Source: Hevea brasiliensis
Lineage: Eukaryota > Streptophyta > Magnoliopsida > Malpighiales > Euphorbiaceae
Assembly (NCBI RefSeq): GCF_030052815.1
Contig: NC_079499.1
Location: forward strand, 87,955,183-88,019,182
Reading direction: 5' to 3'
Length of the DNA: 64,000 nucleotides
Positions 1-12,881 of this stretch are shown in pieces. The translations under genes and the position numbers were made by a program. The first letter of the stretch is position 1, and every line of letters starts with the position of its first letter. The notes below the pieces were generated by a model that worked only from the letters and a program-made list of their open reading frames with translations, did not search any database and was not told the origin of the DNA.

Positions 1-596
1 TTAAAATTATTATTTTAATATTTTATTATTTAAAAAACAAAAAATAATATTTATTATTAAAAAAAAATATATGTGTGGACTTATTTGGCCTTAATTCGAA
101 AGTGTAGGGTTTAATTTGCCCAAAACTTAATTTTAAGCTTATTTGGCCCTTGATTGAAAATAGAAAAAATTATTTGATCTTTTTTCCAATAATAAAATGC
201 ATTCCAACTTGAAATTATCGAATTGAGAGAGGGGAGGGGGGGGGGGGTTTAAGGGTGGGTTAAATGTGTCTTTATTTGTGTTAGATTGTCGTGTGCGTGA
301 CGGCAACTGCATATTCTGTTCAAGTAGTTGCGGCAAGTTTCATGTCAGATGGTCTTAAGGAGTTAAAGTTGGCAAACTAATTTGAACCTTCGTTTGCATG
401 CTAAAATTTTCCCTCGGGCTAGGGACAATTAGGCAAAGCAGCCTACCATCATGTAGGACTCTTAGTGAATCCTTAAGTGGGCTTAGTAGCACACATAACC
501 AGAGTACCGGAGCTTGCAATAATAACAGCCTGTAAGGCATTTAAAGCATGCTATGGAAGTGAAACCTTTTATGAACCAGTTCATACTAATGCAATA
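1..596 (+). repeat. Satellite array, left segment (partial unit)
   Basis: This is part of one ~1.3-kb satellite unit, cut on the left by the window edge and on the right by element 1. It begins in the AT-rich palindrome core, followed by the right palindrome arm (about 75-180), a G-run (236-247, 12 G), the unit anchor GGCAACTGCAT at 302, and sub-repeat A up to about 596. The same order of blocks recurs in every other unit. No gene is supported; the short open frames here match the satellite frame seen in other units. Confidence 0.93.
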
Positions 597-1227
597 TGTA
601 ACGCCCTCACTTTACGTAGTCCATACATTCGACTGCTCTAGTGACCTAATGTTTGTCCGGACAAGTCAGGGTGTTTGGAACTACACTTCAGTAATAGTAA
701 GCAAGCGTAAAATGATAAAATAATAATAAGAAAATATAAGAAAAATTAAGGAAAAATAGAAGAGAGGAAATGAAACTAGGTTAAATGAGCCGGTACCATA
801 GCGATGGGTGACCGCACCGGAAAGTTACGGCTAAGGCAATTGCTTACTCTTGGACCGTGGGGAACCCTCAGAAATAATTTTCGGGACATAATTAAAGGCC
901 TATAGAGGTATAATTGACATTAGAAATGTCAAAAAAAATTAATGAATTAGTACAAATAAAAACAAAAAATCAAGAAACCGACAAAAATCAGTGTTACAGA
1001 AAAAATAAGAAATGCAACCCGAAGAGGGGCATTTTGGTCATTTCACACCTAGAGTGGACTTTTGACCTAAATGTCCATGAAAAATAATAGTATTAAATTT
1101 TGGAAACCCCATGAAAAAGGAAATTTAATAGGTAATGAAATTAAGAGAAATTATGGGGTATGAATTAGAATAATTAAAAGTTGATTAATTAAATAATTAA
1201 CCTATGGTTAGTGGGGTTAGATGGCAC

Positions 1228-1236
1228 TATATAAAT
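1228..1236 (+). promoter_or_regulatory. Candidate TATA box in the element 1 LTR
   Basis: TATATAAAT lies about 630 bases into the LTR, downstream of an AT-rich stretch. That is a plausible place for the U3/R boundary of a long plant gypsy LTR. It is inferred from motif and position only; no transcription start can be seen. Confidence 0.4.
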
Positions 1237-4159
1237 CATAAGTGGACAGCACACACCAATTCAAAATTCATTTTCTTCATTTTGTACAACCATGGCTGAA
1301 TTCAATTTTTCAAGTTCTTCCTCCATGGCCACCCATGCAAGCTCCCATTTCCTATGTTTAAACCACTTTTTCCTCTAAGTTTCTTCACTAAAGTTGATCT
1401 ACACACCATGGGCAGCATATTGGGAGCAAAAAGGGAAGCATTTGATGAAGTTTGATGAAGTTTGATAAAGCTCCAAACAAAGGTTAGTGCTAATTTCCCT
1501 TCCTCCCTTAATTAATCTTTGGTTTAAGGCTGAGAGGAGTTGAATGACTAAGAAAATTGAAGAATTGGTGGGGTATTTGATGAATTCTTAATTCGGCAGC
1601 CATGGTGATTTAAGGGGTTTAGTTTGTTTTCACATGTATATGATGGGAATTGAAGTTAATTAAAGTAATTAAAGGTTTTAGCAAGTGAATTTTATGTGTA
1701 TATTGAGATTGTGTAATTGAATTGGCATTTGATTTTGAATTGGGAACTTTGAGTATAATTGATTAAAGTAGGCAGCCTTAATTCCATGAGAATGGATTAA
1801 TTTATGTGTGAAAGAAGTGATTTATGATGATTAATTAAGGTATTATATGAGTAGTCAAGCTAATTCATGTGTATGTGTGAAATTAGTGCATTTGAATTTG
1901 GAACTTGGTAAGAGGTATTGAAGACTTTGGCTAATGGAAATTTTTGGCAGCCTTGAAGTTCAATGAAGAGTACTTAATTTCATGAAATTATTGGATGAAT
2001 TATGGTACCAAGGATTGATGAATGTGTATGTAAATTAGTAGTGGAAATTATATGTAATGATTAGGTGTATTTATGTGTATATATTGCTAAATTTGGACTT
2101 TGTGGTTTAGGGTTGTATTTGATGTATCGAGAATATTTGTATTCTGTCCAAATTGACCATAGTAAGAAGTGATAAATGAATATGGAATGGTATAAAACCA
2201 GAATTAGGTATGGGAAGTTAAAGTTGTGCAAATTAAATGTGTGTTTGATTTGTGTTTGAGGAAAGTATAAAAAGGACAGTATGTATTTAAGCTTATAACC
2301 CTAAATGTGTGGCCCCAATTGGTATAAGGCCAGTTGGAGGCAAAAATAGGCATAAAATGTGCTAACTTTCATGGAGAAAGTATACCTAAATTCTGTCCGG
2401 AAAGTGACATGAAAATTGACCTAATCTGGATTAGTAACATTGCAAACCTGAAATTTGACCAATTGAACAGTACTCACGAAAATGACCATAACTCCTTGTA
2501 TACAGGTCCAAATGACCTGAAATTTACATGGTTGGAAAGCTTAGACATAGGCTGCAACTTTGATTGAGATCACTAAGCCCATAAATGACCTTAGGCAAGT
2601 CAATTTACTTGCACAAATTCGTTTACAAAATCTGCCTGAATCGGAAATGACCTAAAAGTGACCTAAACTTTGCAATAAGAATAAAATCTGTCCAGCATTA
2701 GTAAAATGACCATATTTTGGTCTACACAACTCCAAATGACCTAAAATCAGTGCCAAAAGTTCAATAAGACATAGATCTATAATATTGGTAATTTGACTAA
2801 AACCCAGAAATCAAGGGAACTAGGTTAATTAAGTTGATTAAGCTGACACACTAAATCTGAAATTGGTACAATTGACCATTAAGTCCAGAAAATTCAAAGA
2901 GGCATATTTCCCACAAAAAGTCTCCCAATGTAATGAGCCATACCAATCTGGAAAGCTAGGAAAGAAACCTAAAACTTTGTTTTAGACAACTTCCTCAAAT
3001 TATAAATGTATAAGGTCAGAATTTAAGGTCAAAGCCATTGACCTAATTGAGGACTATGCCAATATAGGACCTTTGAGTCCAAGTCAACAATTTGGCTATA
3101 AATAATTCTATAAGACTTGACAAATTACAAGTAAAATTTTTGATTGACCCTAATACATAGGATAACAAATCCTATGAAGAATGCTAAGCCTAAATATTAC
3201 TACAAACTATCCAAATAAATTAGTCAAATTCAGTATCAAATCTGCCTATTAAGGAAACCAAAATTCAGATTTGACCTAGTTATGGTTAATTGACCATAAC
3301 TTGAGTTATATAACTCCAAATGGAGTGATTCAAAAAGGAAATTTAAGCTAAGATAATAAGGAACAACTTTGACAAAGAATATTTAGCCAAATTCCCACAA
3401 TAACTAGACCAATAGCACAGTAGAAATAGTGACCCAAAAAGCAAAATTCAAAGGACACCATTTTAAGCAAATTTAAGGCTACAATTAAGTAGGCATGAAA
3501 TAAATTGTTGGATTAGTTATGAGATATGGTACTAAAACACTGTAAATTGTGTGTTTCAGTTGAAAAAGAGACTGGAAAGGGATCTTCGAAGGAAAAATGA
3601 GAATTGAAGTAAATTGAGTCAACATAAGAGATTTGTGCACAACTAGTTTTTAATTGCTTTTGTTTAGAATATTTCATATGATTAAATGACGTTATTTTTC
3701 TTATGTATTATGTTTATCAAGTATTAGATTTATTTCAATGATTATTGAAATTGTTATAGTATGCATGAATATAGCTTTGTGAAATGGTATTCCAACAATT
3801 ATTGAGCATTGTTGTGGATTGAATAAATTAGTTTTGGAAAAATTGTTATAAAATATGTTTTGAATTCTGATGAGCATAAAAATTATTGGATATTGGAATT
3901 GACTTTGAATCGAATTGTGTTGTGATTTATGCTCATAAAAAGGACAAAGAGATTTATGATATTGTTTTGTATCTCACTATAGATGCTTGACTAGGTTATT
4001 ACTCGTCTCTCTCATTTGTTGAGGAGACAATGGAGTTAGCTTTGTTTTGATTACCATGGTATGTGCACAGGCTTAGATTCTCCTCTTATTAGAGGTTAGA
4101 TCTAAGTTTTTCATGGCCCTTTCGGAAGTTTCATTATTGTGATGTATACTGTGCACGAT

Positions 4160-4228
4160 GATTCGATCTCCCCGACCATAAGGAGTTAGAATCCGATTCG
4201 ACCTCCCCGACCATAGGGAGTTAGAATC
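4160..4228 (+). repeat. 35-bp tandem duplication inside the LTR
   Basis: Two 34-base copies (4160-4193 and 4195-4228) differ at two positions, with a period of 35. The same duplicated block appears in reverse complement at 25194-25262 in the solo LTR, so it predates the separation of these two copies. I do not see it in the LTRs of elements 3 and 4. Confidence 0.85.
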
Positions 4229-5214
4229 ACCCCGGAGATGGCCCTTTTGGATTAGTCTTGCATAGTTAGTGAGATAAAGAATGGTTTTTGAATAGTAAAG
4301 AATTTTGATTTCAAATGGGATTTATGCATACTTGATTTTATTGAAATTAATATTTATTTTTATAAATTGCTAGAATTACTTTAATTGTTCAGTTGTGATT
4401 TGACAAATTAAAATTCTTAATCAAGGTTATTTTAACAAATGATTATATTATTGGCAATAATTATTTTGACCTTTGGAATTTTTATGAAGTTCAAGATTTC
4501 CAAATTATTTGTTATAATTTTGTCAACATATATATGGTATTATATTTTAAATTATAGTTGTACACCACTGAGTTCACCAATCGGCGATAGCTTTGCATGC
4601 TGTCGCAGGTGAAAAGAGCATAGAGCAGGTGAGTAAGCTTCCTTGAAAACACATTCAGATCAGCTCCAGGTATATCATAGGTATACCCATGTACATAGGT
4701 TTTGTTGTATGCATGTAATAATATGTATGTAAATTATTTGAGCAGTTGTATAAGAACTCTTGTAAAATAATTTGGTATGTAATTAAATGCAAATTATTGT
4801 AATGTAAATTTGAGATTTCATTTATTTGTATAACTTTGTAATATTAATTTTTGAGTATTGTAATCAATGAAATGTTTCTTTTAGGATGAGGTTGGTTTGA
4901 AAATGAATTGATTTGATTATTAAGATTGAATTGTATTGAGAAATGATTTGAAATGGAGTTATGTTTGAGCAAAAATATTGGAAGTGTGTTTCTTTGCAGG
5001 TTTTGAAGAACTATTTTCTCAAAGGCACTCTGCCGAAATTTTGAAAAATTTTTGTAATACCAGATTTTAATCAATGATTCAATTTCACGAAAATTGATTT
5101 AAAATTCCTTATAGTATATTTAATGGGTTACTGATAGATGAAGTACGATAATTCATTAGGCATACTATGGGATCAGGTTACATCTTACGGAGGAGTAGGG
5201 TGTGACATGTTTAG

Positions 5215-5227
5215 TGGTATCAGAGCA
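5215..5227 (+). other. Primer-binding site, element 1
   Basis: TGGTATCAGAGCA is complementary to the 3' end of plant initiator-Met tRNA, the usual primer of plant gypsy chromoviruses. It lies 7 bases after the LTR end. Confidence 0.9.
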
Positions 5228-5393
5228 ATGGTTTTAAAGTAAATTTTGAATCATGAAATTGAATTAATTTTATCAGTAAATACAACTACTCAAAAGTTGA
5301 TACATATAGTACATTTACATCATAAATATGAACTAATGGAGAGAAATCTCCTTGTGTTGGTTGTACAGGAAATAGAAAATCCTGTGAAAAGAT

Positions 5394-5891
5394 ATGGAAG
5401 AGAAGAATGAGACAATAGAACAGTCTCTGATGGCGGAAGTACAAGGTGAGGCCCCAGCCCCTCAGATAGTCGGAAGCTTGACTTTACCAGCCCCACCTTT
5501 ACAAATTACTGCACAAATGGCCCAGCAAATGGCCGCTTTCTTTCAACAAATGGCTGATAATCTGTCAGCCCAAGCCCAAGTACAGACCCAACCCCTACAA
5601 GGGCAATATGAAATAGAGAAGAATGAAAGACCGGGTGATCAAAGTTTAAATAATAAATTGGGAAGAAGGAAGAACACTGGAGAGCCTAGTGGTTATGGAT
5701 CTGATAGAGGTGGATTTTCAGGGCAGAGGCCACCAAGTTCCAATCATCGAACAACTAGAAGTTCCTATTCTGCCCATATCTGCCATGTTTGTGGCAAGCT
5801 ACATGGAAGTAATGGTTATAAGGCCACTGGAGCCTGTTATAATTGTGGTGAACATGGACACTTTGCTAGAGATTGTACTAGAGCACCTTGA
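5394..5891 (+). pseudogene. Element 1 gag with the capsid core deleted
   Basis: An open frame of 165 codons. The start matches the family A gag N-terminus (MEE..., acidic, with Gln/Ala-rich text and an FQQMA motif near residue 50). The C-terminal part carries a first CxxC motif (CHVC) and an intact CX2CX4HX4C zinc knuckle (CYNCGEHGHFARDC, about residues 148-161), which binds RNA in Gag. Compared with elements 3 and 4, the roughly 200-residue retrotransposon gag core between the QY motif and the Arg/Gly-rich linker is missing, yet the reading frame is kept. The frame stops at TGA just after the knuckle. A Gag without the capsid core should not assemble particles. Confidence 0.8.
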
Positions 5892-6205
5892 TTTGCTCTC
5901 CGAAGTTCACAGACATTCAGTAGAGGTCAAGATAGAAATAGAGTTGGTACTCCTTGTAATCATAGCACAACAAATCAACCCGAACATAGTAGCGCATCAG
6001 TCAGAGTGTCCACTATGCGCCAAGGAGAAAGACCAGAAACTTCGGATGTAGCTGCTGGTAAGTTCTTAATTTTTAAAAGAAATAATTAGTTATTATTTGA
6101 TCCCAACACTACTTATTTATATGTTAGTGTTAGAATTATATGTTCTATTGCTATTCCTTTACAGGGGAATAAATTTTGATGCATTAGTGACTAGTCCTTT
6201 AAAAT
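5892..6205 (+). pseudogene. Element 1 gag-protease linker and protease remnant
   Basis: In the gag frame after the TGA, translation resembles the family A linker (a TMRQ motif, then TSDVAAG) and the start of the aspartic protease: LFDP at about 6093-6104, followed by YVSV. In element 4 the matching active-site text is [12 protein letters not shown]; here the glycine is replaced by Asn and stops flank the site. Homology fades after about 6205. Confidence 0.65.
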
Positions 6206-6977
6206 AGAAACTATGATAACAAGTATAATTGAAATAAATTTTGAAAAGAGTTTGTCAATGAAAATATTTGCTAGCATACAATAAATTGTGAAGCTAATTG
6301 GTGAGCCTATTTAATATAAGGCAAGAGGACCTAAAATAAGTTGCAGTAATATAATTGCTCTAGATGAGGGTAAAGATGTTACAGTTAGTAATTATCAATG
6401 GATATTGTAATCAAAATAAGTTTAGGATAATAGTGGATTCGAGAAGGATAAGATATAGGAAAATTTAATCTATTGGGATGTATCATAGTAACTATGCAAT
6501 GCTCTTAATGTTTGTACTGTAAGCTGCAGATTACAGTAATAACTTGAGATTATTGTGTAGAGCTACGTACTACTCGATAGTACACCAAGATGAGAATAGT
6601 TGCCAACGGCATCTGTTTTGGTATAGTTATGCAAGGACATAATTTTATTGTTAGAAATGAGTTTGGAAATCCTACTTAGGGATTTAAAACTCAAAAGTCA
6701 GAATATTGAAAAGTTATAGTTTAGTACAAAAGGAAGTAAGTTATAGAATATTGATAGACAAAAGAGTTATGGAAGTGAAAATTTAAATAGTTGATTTAAA
6801 TGAAACAAGAAATGTTATGAATATTAGTAAAAGTGTTGACTAGAATGGTCAGAGGACCAAACCAAAATAATATTAAAGTATAGCGGATTTATTAGGAATA
6901 ATAAGAGGTGTTACATTTTGACTCGATAGTCGAGTTAAGGAGGAAGATAAGACTAAGGAATGAAATAATTAAAGTTA
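6206..6977 (+). other. Unassigned stretch at the right end of element 1
   Basis: About 770 bases of AT-rich sequence between the protease remnant and the resumed satellite. I could not match it to pol, LTR or satellite by eye. It is probably decayed internal retrotransposon sequence, but another insertion is possible. Confidence 0.4.
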
Positions 6978-9900
6978 AGTCGACTCAAGTGGCCAACTAC
7001 TACACTTAACCAGAGTCCCGAAGCTTGCAATAATAACAATCTACTAGGCATTTGAGGCATGCTATGGAAGTAAAACCTTCAATGACCAAGTTCATACTAA
7101 TGGAATAGGCTTGTAATCTGATATTGCGTTATGCTTTAGGCCCAAGAGTATCTTTTGTTTTCAAGCATTCTGTAAGTTAATTCAATAAAGAATATTTCAT
7201 GGAAAAAAGTCCACAGAAGCCCTTGTACTTTCAGTAGAAGGTCAAATGAGCCTAAAATAATGTTTTGGGCCAAAGAAATCCCTATAAATTTTAATAAGGC
7301 CGAATAAGTCTACACCTAATAAAATATTATTTTTTAATAACAAAATATTATTTTTTAATTTTAAATATTAAAAATTATTTATTATTTTTAATTTAAATAA
7401 AATTTAAAAAAAGAAATTGAAAAACATGGTGAATAAAAATTGTTTAATATTAAAATTATTATTTTTAATATTTTATTACCTAAAAAACCAAAAAGTAATA
7501 TTTATTATTAAAAAATAATATTTTATTAGGCATGGACTTATTTGGCGTTAATTAGAAAGTATAGGATTTATTTTGCCAAAAACTTAATTTTAAGCTTATT
7601 TGGCCCTTGAATGATAGTACAGAGAATTATTTGATCTTTTTTCTAACATTAAAATGTAGTCCAATTTGAAATTATCGAACTTGGGGGGTGTAGGGGTGGG
7701 TCAAATGTGTCTTTATTTGGGTTAGATGGTCGTGTGCTAGTTGGCAACTGCATCTTCCGTTCAAGTAGTTGCAGCAAGTTTCATGTCAGATGGTCTTAAG
7801 GAATCAAAGATGGCAAACCAATTTGAACCTTCATTTGCAATGAAAAAATTTACCCACTGGCTAGGGACAACTAGACCAAGCAGCCCGCTATCATGTAGGA
7901 CTCTTAGTGAATCCTCAAGTGGACTTAGTAGTACACATAACTAGAGTACCGGAGCTTGCAACAATAACAACCTGTAATGCATTTCGAGCATGCCTTAGAA
8001 GTGACACCTTTTATGACCCAGTACATACTAATGCAATAAACTTGTAATGTGATGTTGCATTATGCTTTAGGCCAATGAGTATCCTTCATATGTGAGGTTT
8101 TTTTTAAATATATTCAATCAAGAATATTAATAGGAAAAAAGTCCACATAAACCCCCATATTTTCAATAGAGAGTCAAATAAGCATAAAATTAAGTTTTAG
8201 ACAAAAAAAATCCTTATACTTTTTAATAAAGCCAAATAAGTCTAAACCTAATAAAATATTATTTTTTATTAAATATCCTCATGTGGGCCTAGTTGTACAC
8301 TTAATCGGAGTACCTAAACTTGCAATAATAACAACCTACAAGGCATTTCAGGCATGCTATGAAAATAAAACCTTCTATGACCAAGTTCATACTAATGGAA
8401 TAAGTTTGTAATATGATATTGCGTTATACTTTAGGCCCAAGAGTATCTTTTGTTTTCAAGCTTTCTGTAAGTTAATTCAATAAAGAATATTTCATGGAAA
8501 AATGTCCACGTAAGCCCTTGTACTTTCTGTAGAGAGTCAAATGTGCCTAAAATTAAGTTTTGGGCAAAAGAAATCCCTATAAATTTTAATGAGGCCAAAT
8601 AAGTCTACACCTAATAAAATACTATTTTTTAATAACAAAATATTATTTTTTAAAATTTTAAATACTAAAAATTATTTATTATTTTTAATTAAAATAAAAT
8701 TAAAAAAAGAAATTGAAAAACATGGTGAATAAAAATTGTTTAATATTAAAATTATTATTTTTAATATTTTATTATTTAAAAAAAATAATATTTTTTATTA
8801 AAAAAATAATATGTGTGGACGTATTTGGCCTTAATTCGAAAGTGTAGGGTTTATTTTGCCCAAAACTTAATTTTAAGCTTATTTGGCCCTTGATTAAAAG
8901 TACAGAGAATTATTTGATCTTTTTTTCAATAATAAAATGCATTCCAACTTGAAATTATCGAACTTGGGGGGAGGGGGGTGGTTTAGGGGTCAGTTAAATG
9001 TGTCTTTATTTGGCTTAGATGGTCATGTGCATGGCGGCAACTGCATCTTCTGTTTAGATAGTTGTGGCAAGTTTCATGCCAGATGGTCTTAAGGAATTAA
9101 AGTTGGCAAACCAATTTGAACCTTCGTTTGCGATGCTAAAATTTGCTTGTATGGTTTTTGTAGGACTCTTAGTGAATCCTCAAGTGGGCTTAGTAGCACA
9201 CATAACCAGAGTACCGGAACTTGCAATAATAAAAGCCTGTAAGGCATTTAAAGCATGCTATGGAAGTGAAACCTTTTATAAACCAGTTCATACTAATGCA
9301 ATAGGCTTGTAATATGATGTTGCATTATGCTTTAGGCCTATGAGTATCCTTTGTTTGTATGGTTTTTGTAAGTTAATTCAATCAAGAATATTAATAAGCA
9401 AAAAGTCCACATAAGCCCTCATATTTTCAATAGAGGGTCAAATAAGCCTAAAATTAAATTTCAGGCCAAAAAAATCCTTATACTTTTTAATAAGGCCAAA
9501 TAAGTCTACATCTAATAAAATATTTTTTTTTAATAATAAAATATTTTTTTTAAAATATCCTCAAGTGGGCCTAGTAGTACACTTAACCGGAGTACCGAAA
9601 CTTGTAGTAATAACAACCTACAAGGCATTTCAGGCAAGCTATGGAAGTAAAACTTTCTATGACCAAGTTCATACTAATGCAATAGGATTGTAATATGATA
9701 TTGCGTTATGCTTTAGGGCCAAGAGTATCTTTTGTATTCAAGCTTTTTGAAAGTTAACTCAATAAATAATATTTCATGGAAAAAAATCCACATAAGCCCT
9801 TGTACTTTCAATAGAGGGTCAAATAAGCCTAAAATTAAGTTTTGGGCCAAAGAAATCCCTATAAATTTTAATAAGGCCAAATAAGTCTACACCTAATAAA

Positions 9901-11776
9901 ATATTATTTTTAATAACAAAATATTATTTTTTTAATTTTAAATATTAAAAATTATTTATTATTTTTATTTAAGATAAAATTTAAAAAAAGAAATTGAAAA
10001 ACTTGGTGAATAAAAATTGTTTAATATTAAAATTATTATTTTTAATATTTTGTTACTTAAAAAACCAAAAAATAATATTTATTATTAAAAAAATGATATT
10101 TTATTCGGTGTTGACTTGTTTGGCCTTAATTTGAAAGTATAGGGTTTATTTTGCCGAAAACTTAATTTTAAGCTTATTTAGCCCTTGATTGAAAATACAA
10201 AGAATTATTCGATCTTTTTTCCAATATTAAAATACATTCCAACTTGAAATTATCGAACTAGGGGGGGGGGGTTTAAATGTGTCTTTATTTGGGTTAGATG
10301 GTCGTGGGCTAGGTGGTAGCTGCATTTTCCATTCAGGTAGTTGTGGCAAGTTTCATGTTAGATGGTTTTAAGGACACAAAGTTGACAAACCAATTTGAAC
10401 CCTCGTTTGCGATGACAAAATTTGCTAACGAGCTAGGGACAACTAGACCAAGTAGCCCACCATCATGTAGGACTCTTAGTGAATCCTCAAATGGGCTTAG
10501 TAGTACACGCAACCAGAGTACCGGAGCTTGAAATAATAACAACCTGTAAGGCATTTCAAGCATGCTATGGAAGTGAAACCATTTATGACACAGTTCATAC
10601 TAAAGTAATAGGCTTTTAATATGATACTGCATTATGCTTGAGGCAATGAGTATCCTTTGTATGTAAGATTTTTGTAAGTTAATTCAATAAAAAATATTAA
10701 TAAGAAAAAAGTCTACATAAGCACTCTTATTTTCAATAGAGGGTCAAATAAGCCTAAAATTAAGTTTTGAGCCAAAAAAATCCTTATACTTTTTAATAAG
10801 GCCAAATAAGTCTACACCTAATAAAATATTATTTTTTATTAGATATCCTCAAGTGGGCCAAGTAGTACATTTAACCGGAGTACCGAAGCTTGCAATAATA
10901 ACAACCTACAAGGCATTTCAAGCATGCTGTGGAAGTAAAACCTTCTATGACTAAGTTCATACTAATAGCATAGGCTAGTAATTTGATATTGCATTATGCT
11001 TTAGGCCCAAGAGTATCTTTTGTTTTCAAGCATTCTGTAAGTTAATTCAATAAAAATATTTCATGGAAAAAAGTCCACATAAGCCCTTGCACTTTCAGTA
11101 GAGGGTCAAAAGAGCCTAAAATTAAGTTTTGGCCCAAAGAAATCCCTATAAATTTTAATAAGGCTAAATAAGTTTACAGCTAATAAAATATTATTTTTTA
11201 ATAAAAAAATATTATTTTTTTAATATAAAATATTAAAAATTATTTATTATTTTAATTTAAATAATATTTAAAAAAAGAAATTGAAAAGTTTGGTGAATAA
11301 AAATTGTTTAATATTAAAATTATTATTTTTAATATTTTATTACCTAAAAAACCAAAAAATAATATTTAATATCAAAAAAATAATATTTTATTAGGTGTGG
11401 ATTTATTTGGTGTTAATTAGAAAGTATAGGGTTTATTTTGCCCAAAACTTGATTTTAAGTTTATTTGGCCCTTGATTGAAAATACAGAGAACTATTTGAT
11501 CTTTTTTCCAATATTAAAATGCATTCTAACTTGAAATAATCAAACTTAGGGGGTGTAGGGGTGGGTCAAATGTGTCTTTATTTGGGTTAGATGGTCTTGC
11601 GCTAGGTGGCAACTGCATCTTTCGTTCAAGTAGTTGCAGCAAGTTTCATGTCAGATGGTCTTAAGGAATCAAAGTTGGCAAACCAATTTGAACCTTTGTT
11701 TGCAATGACAAAATTTGCCCACTTGCTAGGGACAATTAGACCATGCAGCCCGCCATCATGTAGGACTTTTAGTGAA

Positions 11777-12500
11777 TCCTCAAGTGGACTTAGTAGTACA
11801 CATAACTAGAGTACTGGAGCTTGCAATAATAACAACATGTAATGCATTTCAAGCATGCTTTAAAAGTAAAACCTTTTATGACCCAGTCCATACTAATGCA
11901 ATAGGCTTGTAATATGATGTTGCGTTATGCTTTAGGCCAATGAGTATCCTTCGCATGTAAGGTTTTTGCAAGTATATTCAATCAAGAATGTTAATAGGAA
12001 AAAAGTCCACATAAGCCAACATGTTTTCAATATAGAGTCAAATAAGCATAAAATTAAGTTTTGGGCCAAAAAATTCCTTATACTTTTTAATAAAGCCAAA
12101 TAAGTCTACACCTAATAAAATATTATTTTTTATTAAATATCCTTAAGTGGGCCTAGTAGTACACCTAACCAGAGTACCTAAACTTGCAATAATAACAACC
12201 TACAAGGCATTTCAGGCATGCGATGGAAGTAAAACCTTCTATGACCAAGTTCATACTAATGGAATAGGCTTGTAATCTGATATTGTGTTATATTTTAGGC
12301 CCAAGAGTATTTTTGTTTTCAAGCTTTCTGTAAGTTAATTCAATAAAGAATATTTCATGGAAAAAAGTCGACGTAAGGCTTTGTACTCTATGTAGAGAGT
12401 CAAATGTGCCTAAAATTAACTTTTAGCCCAAAGAAATCCCTATAAATTTTAATAAGGCCAAATAAGTCTATGCCTAATAAAATATTATTTTTTATTAACA
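11777..12500 (+). repeat. Example of the internal A/B duplication in a satellite unit
   Basis: Sub-repeat A (11777-12139) and sub-repeat B (12140 to about 12500) align from TCCTCAAGTGG through GGAGTACC, CTTGCAATAATAACAAC, CATACTAATG, the AAGTCCAC block and the AATAAAATATTATTTTTT end. A-type and B-type copies each carry their own diagnostic differences in most units (for example GTATCCTT in A and GTATCTTTTG in B). Duplication therefore came before amplification of the 1.3-kb unit, which makes it a higher-order repeat. Confidence 0.85.
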
Positions 12501-12832
12501 AAATATATTTTTTTTAATTTTAAATATTAAAAATTATTTATTATTTTTAATTAAAATAAAATTAAAAAAAAGAAATTGAAAAACATGGTGAATAAAAATT
12601 GTTTAATATTAAAATTATTATTTTAAATATTTTATTATTTAAAAAACAAAAAATAATATTTATTATTAAAAAAAATAATATGTGTGGACGTATTTGGCCT
12701 TAATTCGAAAGTGTAGGGTTTATTTTGCCCAAAACTTAATTTTAACCTTATTTGGCCCTTGATTGAACATACAGAGCATTATTTGATCTTTTTTCCAATA
12801 TTAAAATGCATTCCAACTTGAAATTATCGAAC

Positions 12833-12881
12833 TGGGGGTTGGTGGGGGGGGGAGGGGGTTGGGGTGTGGTGTAGGGGTGGG
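12833..12881 (+). repeat. G-rich tract with quadruplex potential
   Basis: Several G-runs of 3-9 bases separated by short T/A loops. It is the longest version of a G-rich block found at the same place in every unit, just before the AAATGTGTCTTTATTTGGG text. Other copies are at about 236-247, 7683-7700, 8966-8988, 10261-10271, 15495-15513, 16778-16803 and 30166-30200. By pattern it could form a G-quadruplex; whether it does in the cell is unknown. Confidence 0.7.

Larger units (their letters stand above)
597..5207 (+). repeat. 5' LTR of element 1 (about 4.6 kb)
   Basis: It has TG...CA ends and is followed by a 7-base spacer and the primer-binding site. It matches the minus-strand solo LTR at 24207-28208 closely in layout, including the 35-bp duplicated GGGGAGGTCGAAT-type motif. 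It is longer than the element 4 LTRs (~3.7 kb). The middle (about 2300-3500) is made of many degenerate modules with TGACCATAACT-like and GACCTGAAATTT-like words. Short open frames here, such as 2334-2567, have no recognisable product. Confidence 0.88.
597..6977 (+). mobile_element. Element 1: truncated family A Ty3/gypsy retrotransposon
   Basis: A 5' LTR (597-5207), primer-binding site, deleted gag and a protease remnant are present. Reverse transcriptase, integrase and the 3' LTR are not recognisable. The LTR starts TGTAACGCCC and ends GTGTGACA, the ends shared by the family A copies here. The satellite resumes near 6978 in sub-repeat B rather than where it was cut in sub-repeat A, so roughly 240 bp of satellite is missing by unit arithmetic and there is no TSD. 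This suggests a 3' deletion that removed the distal element and flanking satellite. The exact right boundary is uncertain by tens of bases. Confidence 0.85.

Noticed and set aside
2334..2567. 77-codon open frame in the element 1 LTR
   Set aside because: It lies in the module-rich LTR middle and is not kept in the sister LTRs.
9011..9020. GGGTTAG-like words in each unit as interstitial telomere repeats
   Set aside because: Only a single partial word per unit, not tandem TTTAGGG copies.
10333..10563. Antisense open frames in satellite units (also 12942-13163, 14257-14517, 15574-15834, 60312-60542)
   Set aside because: They mirror the plus-strand frame in the same repeated DNA, have no recognisable domain, and vary in start and end from unit to unit.
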